NCBI GenBank assembly: GCA_031292485.1
Contig: JARLHA010000072.1
Location: forward strand, 24,857 to 88,856
Length of the DNA stretch: 64,000 nucleotides
Origin: Mucilaginibacter sp.
Lineage (GTDB): Bacteria; Bacteroidota; Bacteroidia; Sphingobacteriales; Sphingobacteriaceae
Reading direction: 5' to 3'
In this document: positions 6,598-14,011 of the stretch, piece after piece
Numbering within the stretch: the first letter of the stretch is position 1
Layout of the letters: each line of letters begins with the position of its first letter
Notes under the pieces: model-generated
Told to the model about the DNA's origin: nothing
What the model saw: the letters and a program-made list of their open reading frames with translations, nothing else
Databases searched by the model: none
Translations under genes and position numbers: made by a program

Positions 6598-7824
6598 TTA
6601 GATTATCGAACCATATTTTGATTTTAACAGTGCCATATCCGCACCCACTTTAATATCCAGTATTTTGGCATAATGCTGCGTAGTTTTGATATTGGTATGC
6701 CCCAACATTTTTGAGACGCTTTCTATCGACACACCATTTGCCAAAGTAACCGTTGTCGCAAACGTATGCCTGGCGATATGATAGGTCAGTTCTTTGGTGA
6801 TACCGCAGGCATCGGCTATCTCTTTTAAATAACTGTTCATTTTCTGGTTGCTAAGCACTGGCAATAGTAAACCATCATTTACACATTGTGGATGATCGGC
6901 ATAAGCGTCCATAAGTTCAAGCGCTTTCGGCAATAAAGGAATCCGGCTGTTGGTATCCGTTTTCTGGCGGCTGGTATGAACCCATTTCTGCCCGTCTATC
7001 CCGGTAACTATTTCAGACCGTTTGAGTTTTTTCACGTCTGCATACGCAAGGCCGGTGTAACAGCTGAATAAAAAGATGTTTCGTACTGTGGCTACCCTTT
7101 CGCTGACAAATTTCTTATTTGCCATAATTTCCAGTTCGTCGGCATTAAGGAAATCTCTTTTGACCTCTTTCACTTTATACTTGTATTTGATAAAAGGGTC
7201 TTTGTCAAGCCAGCCATTGGCGATACAGATCAGGATAATTTTTTTAAAATTCTTCAGGTATTTGATAGCGGAATTGTTGCTGCAGTTCCGTTCGGAACGG
7301 AGGTAAAAATCATATGCACTGATAAATTCGTGATCGATACCGTGTATATCAATATCGGTCACTTTGTATTTCCACATCAGAAAATCTTTGGTATGCTTCA
7401 GACTAGTTTCATAGCGCTCAAGCGTTCCTTTTGCATATTCCTTTCCCACCAGCACCTTGATCTGCCTGTTATGTTCCTCAAAAATCGGGATCAGCAACCT
7501 TGTGGTGGATGCGGGCTGTTTGTTGAGCAGGATATTCTTGAGGTTGACCGCTGTTTGCGGCAACTTCTTTTCTATTATCAAACGGTGTACCTCATAAACT
7601 TCATGTTCCAGTGTTTTCAGATAGGCGTTTAATGTCCGTACATCTTCGGTATTCCCGCTTAACTTCTGCGCTTTTGTATTCCATTTGTCGGGATTGACAT
7701 AGCGTTTAGAGGAGACTTCGATGCGTTCGCCGTCGATTGTAATGCGTAAATAGACGGGCGCGGTCCCGTCAGCGACCATTTTAGATCTCTTTACATAAAA
7801 GAGTAAGCCAAATGTTTTGTTCAT
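6598..7824 (-). CDS. tyrosine-type site-specific recombinase (Bacteroidetes integrase)
   Basis: 408 aa. Domains: arm-type DNA-binding region (residues 1-90), SAM-like core-binding domain (about 110-210), catalytic domain (about 225-405). Catalytic residues visible: Lys in RQKTDTNSRIPLL, H-x-x-R in YHIARHTFA, His in MLGHTNIKTT and Tyr in QHYAKI. The usual first Arg of T-G-L-R is replaced by Ala (CYTGLAYADVKKL), as known for CTnDOT-like integrases. It lies 250 nt from the 3' end of tRNA-Ser, the likely attachment site, and presumably integrates and excises the element spanning 0.9-8.07 kb. Confidence 0.9.
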   Translation of the reverse strand: MNKTFGLLFYVKRSKMVADGTAPVYLRITIDGERIEVSSKRYVNPDKWNTKAQKLSGNTEDVRTLNAYLKTLEHEVYEVHRLIIEKKLPQTAVNLKNILLNKQPASTTRLLIPIFEEHNRQIKVLVGKEYAKGTLERYETSLKHTKDFLMWKYKVTDIDIHGIDHEFISAYDFYLRSERNCSNNSAIKYLKNFKKIILICIANGWLDKDPFIKYKYKVKEVKRDFLNADELEIMANKKFVSERVATVRNIFLFSCYTGLAYADVKKLKRSEIVTGIDGQKWVHTSRQKTDTNSRIPLLPKALELMDAYADHPQCVNDGLLLPVLSNQKMNSYLKEIADACGITKELTYHIARHTFATTVTLANGVSIESVSKMLGHTNIKTTQHYAKILDIKVGADMALLKSKYGSII

Positions 7825-7874
7825 TGCATAATGCTTTTAAGTTAATAAAATTAGTTATTTAACCAGCTGAAATC

Positions 7875-7973
7875 AAGATGTTTTCCTGTTGAACATCTTA
7901 ATATTCAGATACTTATAAGCTTTCTGGTGACCCGTACCCGGCGAGACATATGAGGTCACCCACAGGTCACCAG
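7875..7973. promoter_or_regulatory. repeat cluster upstream of the integrase (candidate arm sites or operator)
   Basis: Between integrase start and tRNA lie an 8-bp inverted repeat AAGATGTT/AACATCTT (7875-7882, 7892-7899) and three copies of a heptamer: GGTGACC at 7926-7932 and its reverse GGTCACC at 7954-7960 and 7965-7971. The last two are 11 bp apart, one helical turn. The first and third extend to a 9-bp inverted repeat. This matches the arm-type sites of an att region or a regulator operator. Confidence 0.5.
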
Positions 7974-8009
7974 AGTTATGCGATTATTTGGTTTTTTTTG
8001 AATTGCCTA

Positions 8010-8055
8010 AAATCAAAAAACGCCTTAAATCATTGATTTAAAGCGTTTTTGATTT
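8010..8055. terminator. long near-perfect palindrome, probable bidirectional terminator
   Basis: A 46-nt near-palindrome with arms of about 20 bp around TCATTGA: AAATCAAAAAACGCCTTAAA paired with TTTAAAGCGTTTTTGATTT. The arms end in A- and T-runs, so either strand forms a hairpin followed by U-rich sequence. It lies 18 nt beyond the 3' end of tRNA-Ser and could end the tRNA transcript. Confidence 0.7.
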
Positions 8056-8073
8056 GTATTGAAATATAACTTG

Positions 8074-8160
8074 CGGAGAGGGAGGGATTCGAACCCCCGG
8101 TACCTTTAACAGTACACCTGATTTCGAATCAGGCACATTGAACCGCTCTGACACCTCTCC
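8074..8160 (-). tRNA. tRNA-Ser (CGA anticodon)
   Basis: The minus strand folds as a class II tRNA: acceptor GGAGAGG pairs with CCTCTCC, anticodon stem CCTGA/TCAGG encloses TTCGAAA (anticodon CGA), a long variable arm follows, and the T-arm contains GGTTCGAATCC. It decodes UCG. The 3' CCA is not encoded (GCAA follows). The 3' end faces the integrase gene, as when a tRNA gene is the integration target. The mature 5' end is at 8160 on the minus strand. Confidence 0.95.
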
Positions 8161-8286
8161 ATTGGATGCTGGGTTATTGGGGCTGCAAATATATCAAGTC
8201 TTTCAACAAAAAAATCATAGTTTATCACCATTTGACAAAACTGTTTAAAACCTTACAGCATTTTTTACTAATCTTGAACAATCAAA

Positions 8287-8658
8287 ATGAATAAAAAAAT
8301 CAAAACCATTTTAAAGGAAGATGCAAGGGTAAAAGTGAGCGGCAGTTTATGGCTGGAATCGGATGGGAAGCATTTTTTCGGCCCGGGGCCGGTTGAGCTG
8401 CTCGAACGGATCGCCGAAACCGGCTCTATCAGCGAAGCTGCAAAACAAATGCAAATGTCTTACAAAAAAGCCTGGGAACTGGTTAATGCATTAAATATGC
8501 AAACAAAGAACCCGGTTGTGATTCCCCGCACCGGTGGTGAGAAGGGTGGTGGTTCAATCATTACCGAAGAGGCAAAAGCGTTGATCAATTATCACCGGGA
8601 AATGCGAAAAAGGTTTACCAAATTTTTAGAAGAAGAAACCCAAAGGCTAAAAATCTGA
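8287..8658 (+). CDS. ModE-type winged-helix regulator (N-terminal domain only)
   Basis: 123 aa. It matches the DNA-binding domain of ModE/LysR-like regulators: VSGSLWLESDGKHFFGPGPV, then LLERIAETGSISEAAKQMQM with SYKKAWELVNALN as recognition helix, and a glycine-rich wing (PRTGGEKGGGSIITEEAK). The C-terminal molybdate-binding mop domains of E. coli ModE are missing; the protein ends in a charged helix. Short forms are common in Bacteroidota. It probably controls molybdate- or tungstate-related genes. A ModE-box-like palindrome lies 17 nt after its stop, and a molybdoenzyme operon lies 25 kb away in this window. Confidence 0.8.
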   Translation: MNKKIKTILKEDARVKVSGSLWLESDGKHFFGPGPVELLERIAETGSISEAAKQMQMSYKKAWELVNALNMQTKNPVVIPRTGGEKGGGSIITEEAKALINYHREMRKRFTKFLEEETQRLKI

Positions 8659-8675
8659 GAAAAAAATTTGATCTC

Positions 8676-8699
8676 CGTTATATATTTAAAAATATAACG
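8676..8699. promoter_or_regulatory. ModE-box-like palindrome CGTTATAT-N8-ATATAACG
   Basis: A perfect 8-bp inverted repeat with an 8-nt AT-only spacer sits between the modE-like gene and the secreted-protein gene at 8753. Its half-site CGTTATAT closely matches the operator half-site of E. coli ModE. It ends 53 nt before the downstream ATG, in promoter range; a near -7 box (GATATTTG, 8699-8706) overlaps its right edge. Binding would therefore block transcription of 8753-9352. The match is by eye, with no footprint evidence. Confidence 0.65.
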
Positions 8700-8752
8700 A
8701 TATTTGCCGTATCCGGCAACTCTTAAAACATCCTTATCTTAATTCAACTTAC

Positions 8753-9352
8753 ATGAGAACACATTTATCCGCAAAAAAAGTACACACTTTTAAATTAATT
8801 TCCTTGTTTGTCCTTCTTACCATTGCTGTTATCCCGGCAAAAGTTCTCGCACAGACAGCCCCCTCAGTTGATTCGGCAAAAACGCAAATGAATATAGTTC
8901 CTCAAACATCGTTAAAACCAACCTACCCTAAAGTAGTCGGCTATGTAAGTTTTATTTTACCAATGGTAACAGCCTCCACTTCAACAACATTTAACTTTAA
9001 TGGTACTACCACCATTGGATTCCCCATAGGCGTCAATGTTTTATATAGCGATAAATTTGGTTTCAGCTACGAGTTTACGCCCAATATTAAAGCGACCAAA
9101 GGGACTAGCAAAATGAACGATATACTATTTGATCCGGGTACTATGTTCCGTTTTCAACACGGGTTTACTATCATAAGCCGCCTGGCATTCGACACCAACG
9201 GGCGCTATGGCTTTACGCCGGTATTTAACCAGGTTTATCTCCGCACTAAAGACGTGAATTATTTCGTCGCCGTTTCATTGCCGGCACGATTCGGAAACAG
9301 CGAGGCTTCATCTATCGGCTTGAACCTGCAGATAGGTTTTATATTCAATTGA
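8753..9352 (+). CDS. secreted or outer-membrane hypothetical protein under possible ModE control
   Basis: 199 aa. Residues 1-34 form a long signal peptide (basic start, hydrophobic core, cut near V-L-A-Q). The remainder alternates aromatic and polar residues in strands of 8-10 (VVGYVSFILPMV, FGFSYEFTPNIKATK, FTIISRLAFDTNGRYGFT) and ends in F-I-F-N, typical of small outer-membrane beta-barrels. No family recognised. The ModE-box-like palindrome just upstream suggests expression tied to molybdenum status, which would make an oxyanion-uptake role plausible but unproven. Confidence 0.7.
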   Translation: MRTHLSAKKVHTFKLISLFVLLTIAVIPAKVLAQTAPSVDSAKTQMNIVPQTSLKPTYPKVVGYVSFILPMVTASTSTTFNFNGTTTIGFPIGVNVLYSDKFGFSYEFTPNIKATKGTSKMNDILFDPGTMFRFQHGFTIISRLAFDTNGRYGFTPVFNQVYLRTKDVNYFVAVSLPARFGNSEASSIGLNLQIGFIFN

Positions 9353-9498
9353 TCTGCTTTTAGCCCGGCGGGCCAAAAGCCGCGCCAAAAATTAGAATAA
9401 ATAACAACCAAAAACTGATGAGAATCACTTTTTACGCTGATAGTTATCAATAGAACTTTATCATAAATCCAGGAATTTTGGATATTATTTTAAAGACC

Positions 9499-9900
9499 AT
9501 GACAACAGCATTTGAAGACAGCGAATTAAATACCGAGCTACAGGAACTTTACCTGGAAGCAAAACAATGGATAGCGGACCTTGATTTTTTAGACAGTGAA
9601 CTTGCTTTTTTAAATAAGTTGACGGGTAACATGACAGTTCATGCAGCCCAAAAACACGAAGTTGAAAAACTTAACGGCATCGAAAAAGCCTATCTTGGCC
9701 TAAAAGAAGAAATGCATGCTTACTTACACAAACTGGAGCCGCTGATAGCGCAAAAAAAAGAAAATTTCAATATAGACCTTATTGAAACCTATACCCATTT
9801 AAAGTGGAGGCTGGATGAGGTATTACATAGTTGTCAAACTGTAAAAAATTCGGTATTTGATCATAGTAAACATGGTTTAGCTGATGAAAATGCCTCTTAA
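9499..9900 (+). CDS. hypothetical coiled-coil protein
   Basis: 133 aa from the ATG at 9499; a TTG at 9478 would add 7 residues. The protein is almost wholly helical, acidic and Leu/Glu/Lys-rich (ELQELYLEAKQWIADLDFLD, then HKLEPLIAQKKENF). There is no signal peptide or membrane segment, and no family recognised. It ends 47 nt before pta on the same strand, so it may be co-transcribed with pta-ackA. Confidence 0.7.
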   Translation: MTTAFEDSELNTELQELYLEAKQWIADLDFLDSELAFLNKLTGNMTVHAAQKHEVEKLNGIEKAYLGLKEEMHAYLHKLEPLIAQKKENFNIDLIETYTHLKWRLDEVLHSCQTVKNSVFDHSKHGLADENAS

Positions 9901-9947
9901 AAGAATTTTTAACCCGATATTTACACAAAATCCTTTTTGTAAGAAAA

Positions 9948-12068
9948 ATGGCTAAAACTATTTTTATAGCTTCTGCTGAACCTGGCAGCGGAAAGTCCGT
10001 AGTTACTATTGGGCTGGTGAATATGCTACTGTGCAAAACTCAAAAAATAGGCTTCTTTAAACCGGTGATCAACTTCGATCCAAAGGAAAAAAAGGATACG
10101 CATATCCAAACGATACTTGAATATTTTAAATTGCCTATAAAATATGAAGATTCGTACGCATTTACCAGGCAGGAAGCGCTTGAGTATATTGAGCGGGAGA
10201 GCCGCGGAGAGATGATCGATACCATCATCAATAAGTTCAAAAAAATTGAAGAAAGCTATGATTTCACCGTTTTGGAGGGAAGTGATTTCACCAGTGAAGG
10301 CGTAGCTTTTGAGTTTGAACTCAATCTGCTGATCGCTAAAAACCTTGGTAGCCCGGCACTATTGGTAGTATCAGGCGAAAATAAAACCACTGCCCAGATA
10401 ATAAACGAAAGTTTAAATTTCTTCCATAATTTTAAGGATCATGAAGTGCAGGTTTTGGGTATTATCGTTAATAAGGCACAGCCGGAACAGGTTGAAAGTA
10501 TAAAAGAGGTCCTTTCGGCCCAATTACCTGAAGATACTATTCTTTCCATTATCACTTGTGCTCCGGGCCTCCAAAACCCAACCATTAAGGATATCTGTGA
10601 AAGTCTCCACGGTAAACTTCTTTTTGGAGAAGATTATTTGAATAACCGGGTGGACAATTTTGTGACGGGAGCGATGCAATTGCCAAACTTTTTAAGTTTT
10701 ATAAAAGAAAATGTGTTAATTGTTACCCCCGGCGACCGGGGCGATATTATTATCGGCTCATTACAGGCTAACCTGTCATCAAGTTATCCAAAAGTTGCAG
10801 GTATTGTGTTAACAGCCGGAATTATGCCGGAAGAACCGGTTATGCGGCTGGTGAAAGGTTTACATAATGTAGTACCCATTATTTCTGTTGAGATGGGAAC
10901 CTTCCAGGCCAGTGCAGAAATAGGTGCCATTAAGCCGAGGATAACGCCTGATGACCCTAAAAAAGTGCAGCTGGCTATTGACATGTTCAATAAATACGTA
11001 GATGTTACAGCTTTGGATAAAAGCATTATTACCTACAAATCTGATGCGATTACCAGTCACATGTTCCAGTACCAGTTGGTTAAATGGGCAAAGCGCAAAA
11101 CCAAAACCATTGTTTTGCCCGAAGGTAATGATGACCGCATATTAAAAGCAGCGGCACGCCTGGTGAGCCAGCACGTTGTTCATCTTATTTTATTGGGTAA
11201 CATCACTGACATCAACGATTCAATTAAGCGCCTGGGTTTAGTAATGGCTCCGGACAGAACAAAAATTATAGATCCAACCGTTTCTGAAAAATTAGAGGAC
11301 TACGCCAACACCCTTTTTGAGCTGCGTAAAAGCAAAGGCGTAACCCTTGAAATGGCCCGCGACCTGATGACTGATGTTTCCTACTTCGGCACCATGATGG
11401 TTTATAAAGGCGAAGCGGACGGAATGGTTTCCGGCGCGGTACATACAACTCAACATACAATAAGGCCTGCCCTCCAGTTTATCAAAACAAAACCCGGTAT
11501 TCAAACAGTATCTTCTGTGTTTTTTATGTGCCTTGAAGACAGGGTTTGTTTATTTGGCGACTGTGCTGTAAACCCTAACCCAACCGCTGAACAGTTGGCT
11601 GAAATAGCCATTTCTTCTGCTGATACCGCGAAACGTTTTGGTATTGAACCCAGGGTGGCAATGCTGTCGTATTCATCAGGGACCTCGGGCGTTGGTGAAG
11701 ACGTTGACAAGGTGCGTAATGCTACCAACATTGTAAGGGCCAAACGGCCGGATATTAAAGTTGAAGGACCGATTCAATATGATGCGGCCGTTGACCCGGT
11801 TGTAGGCAAACAAAAAATGCCCGATTCGGAAGTCGCCGGGCAGGCAAGTGTATTGATCTTCCCCGATTTGAATACCGGCAATAATACCTATAAAGCCGTA
11901 CAACGCGAAACGGGAGCTTTGGCAATCGGCCCGATGTTGCAGGGATTAAATAAACCGGTTAATGATTTGAGTCGTGGATGCACTGCCGATGATATTTTTA
12001 ATACCATCGTTATTACTGCTATCCAAAGCCAGGAAGTTAACCAGCCTAAACCAGAATTAGTAGCCTGA
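9948..12068 (+). CDS. pta: phosphate acetyltransferase (long form)
   Basis: 706 aa, close to E. coli Pta. It converts acetyl-CoA and phosphate to acetyl phosphate and CoA. The N-terminal third is a BioD/P-loop-like domain (TIFIASAEPGSGKSVVTIG), the middle is a DRTGG-type domain (GDRGDIIIGSLQANL near residue 260) and the C-terminal part from about residue 375 is the catalytic PTA_PTB domain (TIVLPEGNDDRILKAAARL, then MLSYSSGTSGVGEDVDKVR and GPIQYDAAVDPVVG). ackA starts 1 nt after its stop codon, so the two form an acetate-overflow/acetyl-phosphate operon in the cytoplasm. Confidence 0.96.
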   Translation: MAKTIFIASAEPGSGKSVVTIGLVNMLLCKTQKIGFFKPVINFDPKEKKDTHIQTILEYFKLPIKYEDSYAFTRQEALEYIERESRGEMIDTIINKFKKIEESYDFTVLEGSDFTSEGVAFEFELNLLIAKNLGSPALLVVSGENKTTAQIINESLNFFHNFKDHEVQVLGIIVNKAQPEQVESIKEVLSAQLPEDTILSIITCAPGLQNPTIKDICESLHGKLLFGEDYLNNRVDNFVTGAMQLPNFLSFIKENVLIVTPGDRGDIIIGSLQANLSSSYPKVAGIVLTAGIMPEEPVMRLVKGLHNVVPIISVEMGTFQASAEIGAIKPRITPDDPKKVQLAIDMFNKYVDVTALDKSIITYKSDAITSHMFQYQLVKWAKRKTKTIVLPEGNDDRILKAAARLVSQHVVHLILLGNITDINDSIKRLGLVMAPDRTKIIDPTVSEKLEDYANTLFELRKSKGVTLEMARDLMTDVSYFGTMMVYKGEADGMVSGAVHTTQHTIRPALQFIKTKPGIQTVSSVFFMCLEDRVCLFGDCAVNPNPTAEQLAEIAISSADTAKRFGIEPRVAMLSYSSGTSGVGEDVDKVRNATNIVRAKRPDIKVEGPIQYDAAVDPVVGKQKMPDSEVAGQASVLIFPDLNTGNNTYKAVQRETGALAIGPMLQGLNKPVNDLSRGCTADDIFNTIVITAIQSQEVNQPKPELVA

Positions 12069-12069
12069 T

Positions 12070-13290
12070 ATGAATATTCTTGTAATCAATAGCGGTAGCA
12101 GTTCCATTAAATATCAATTTTTTAAACTGCCCTCTGCAAAACCGGTTTGTTTTGGGTTGATCGAACGGATCGGACTGCCAAACTCAGGTATCGTACATAA
12201 GGTTTATGCCGATGGCCAGGAAAAGGTGATCAGTTTAACCTTTGATATCCCCAATCATGAGGCGGGCATGAACGAAGCTGCAAAGCTTTTAACTGAACCC
12301 GGAATTGGGGTAATACAAAACCCGGACGACATCACTGTGGTGGGTCACCGCATTGTTCATGGCGGCGAAACTTTAACAAAAACCACTATTGTTACTGAGC
12401 AGGTTAAAGAGGAAATAAAAAAAATATTCGCCCTGGCCCCTTTGCATAATCCCGGCAGCTACCAGGGCATACAGGTTGCTCAAAAACTATTTGACAAAGC
12501 AACCCACATTTGTGTTTTCGATACTGCTTTTCACCAGACACTGCCCGAGAAAGCTTTCAGGTATGCCATTCCTCAAACTTTCTATCATGACGAAGGCATC
12601 CGGGTTTACGGATTTCACGGAATCAGCCACAAATACGTAACCGATAAAGCATTAAATTACCTCAACAACCCTAAAGCAAAGGTCATCACCATACACCTGG
12701 GCAACGGCTGCAGTATGGCTGCTGTAAATGCCGGCAAGTGCATTGATACCAGCATGGGGCTTACCCCCCTTGAAGGTTTAATTATGGGTACCCGCAGCGG
12801 CAGTATCGATCCATCTGTCTTGATTTATATGATGACACAGCTGGGTTATGACATTAAACAAGTCAGCAATATCCTGAACAAGGAAAGTGGTATGCTTGGC
12901 CTTACCGGGTACAGCGATATGCGCGATATAAAAAGGCTGATTGAAGAAGGCGACCATAATGCCCTGCTGGCTTTTGAAATGTTTGCTTATCGTATTAAAA
13001 AATATATCGGCGCCTACACGGCGGCCCTTAATGGCCTGGACGCAATCGTGTTTACTGCGGGAATAGGTGAAAATGATGTGTTGATCAGGGAGATGATCTG
13101 CCAGGAAATGGATATTTTCGGGATCCGGATAGATGAACAAAAAAACAGTTCACGAATAAGCGGCACGCACGAAATAAATGATGTTAGCTCACTGGTTAAA
13201 ATTTTGGTAATCCCCACCAACGAGGAATTGGAGATTGCAACAGAGTGTATGGAGTTATTAAATGAGCAAAAAGCACTTCAAATTAGTTAA
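12070..13290 (+). CDS. ackA: acetate kinase
   Basis: 406 aa, standard length. It interconverts acetate + ATP and acetyl phosphate + ADP, the second step of the Pta-AckA pathway. ASKHA-family motifs are intact: phosphate-1 loop INSGSSSIKYQF at the N-terminus, GHRIVHGGE (substrate Arg and His), CVFDTAFHQTLP, GFHGISHKYV, phosphate-2 LGNGCSMAAV and adenosine loop FTAGIGEND. It is expressed with pta and is followed by 109 nt without genes. Nothing unusual. Confidence 0.97.
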   Translation: MNILVINSGSSSIKYQFFKLPSAKPVCFGLIERIGLPNSGIVHKVYADGQEKVISLTFDIPNHEAGMNEAAKLLTEPGIGVIQNPDDITVVGHRIVHGGETLTKTTIVTEQVKEEIKKIFALAPLHNPGSYQGIQVAQKLFDKATHICVFDTAFHQTLPEKAFRYAIPQTFYHDEGIRVYGFHGISHKYVTDKALNYLNNPKAKVITIHLGNGCSMAAVNAGKCIDTSMGLTPLEGLIMGTRSGSIDPSVLIYMMTQLGYDIKQVSNILNKESGMLGLTGYSDMRDIKRLIEEGDHNALLAFEMFAYRIKKYIGAYTAALNGLDAIVFTAGIGENDVLIREMICQEMDIFGIRIDEQKNSSRISGTHEINDVSSLVKILVIPTNEELEIATECMELLNEQKALQIS

Positions 13291-13399
13291 AGCAAGCATC
13301 CGGCCTTGTACTTTGTGTCCCTGTGCAGCTCTTTGCGGCCTTTGTGGTAATAGTCAACTATACACACCAGGGATTCAATAAGTTCATGAGGATCAAATT

Positions 13400-13849
13400 T
13401 TATTGTGCCCCGCTTGCCTGCCGGTCATCTATTTTAAGGTCATTGATATCATCAAGCATAAAACAATGCTCATGGCGCTTCATGCCAATTTTTGGATAGT
13501 ATTTTACTGCAGCAGGCGCCGAAAGTAATATCAATTTTGCAGACATACTGTGCTTCTTTGTTTCGCTGATTAACCTTACCCCTATTCCCTGTTTTTGAAG
13601 CGAATGGTCCACTGCCAGATCGGAAAGATAGGTACAATAAACAAAATCGGTTACCGAGCGGGCAACACCAACAAGTAAGCCATTTTGCCGGGCAGTTACA
13701 ATTAAATTGGCATTCCGGCACATCAGTTTTATCCTTTCAGGATCATCTACAGGACGGCGTTCGGCAAGCGTGCTTCTTCTCAGCACATCAATAAATTCAT
13801 CGGGATCCAATACTGATTCTCTTGCATAAACGATTTTATTATCAGCCAT
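13400..13849 (-). CDS. GNAT-family N-acetyltransferase
   Basis: 149 aa. The acetyl-CoA-binding motif A is clear (YLSDLAVDHSLQKQGIGVRL, with Q-x-x-G-I-G), preceded by the strand GLLVGVARSVTDFVYC and followed by the C-terminal strand and loop SAPAAVKYYPKIGM. It transfers an acetyl group to an amine of unknown substrate; the family is too broad to say more. It lies alone, convergent with ackA and divergent from the GH116 gene. Confidence 0.88.
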   Translation of the reverse strand: MADNKIVYARESVLDPDEFIDVLRRSTLAERRPVDDPERIKLMCRNANLIVTARQNGLLVGVARSVTDFVYCTYLSDLAVDHSLQKQGIGVRLISETKKHSMSAKLILLSAPAAVKYYPKIGMKRHEHCFMLDDINDLKIDDRQASGAQ

Positions 13850-14011
13850 AACTTTGCTATTTTTTGAAATGTAATATTACAATTATTGTTTATCCTGCCA
13901 AACTGGTAAGTCTTTATTTTAATTAGCAAAAGCCAGGTTACAAATCCCTTTATTAATATTTTTAACTAAATTGTGGCGTCCAATTATTCCGTTTCTCCAA
14001 TTTACTGAAGT

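Larger units (their letters stand above)
891..8074. mobile_element. integrated mobilisable element next to tRNA-Ser (left end not determined)
   Basis: The segment carries the expected parts of a Bacteroidetes integrative mobilisable element: a tyrosine recombinase (6598-7824) reading away from the 3' end of tRNA-Ser, a relaxase and BfmA/BtgA accessory protein (1295-2816), an oriT-like palindromic region (about 2890-3010), small regulators, and cargo resembling an abortive-infection module. No type IV secretion genes are seen, so it would need a helper for transfer. I found no copy of the tRNA 3' end in the left part, so the left border is a guess and may lie outside the window. Confidence 0.6.

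Noticed and set aside
13291..13399. Possible small RNA or gene after ackA
   Set aside because: The sequence resembles CTTTGTGTCC/CTTTGCGGCC-type dispersed DNA also seen near 43440-43500; no fold or ORF stands out.
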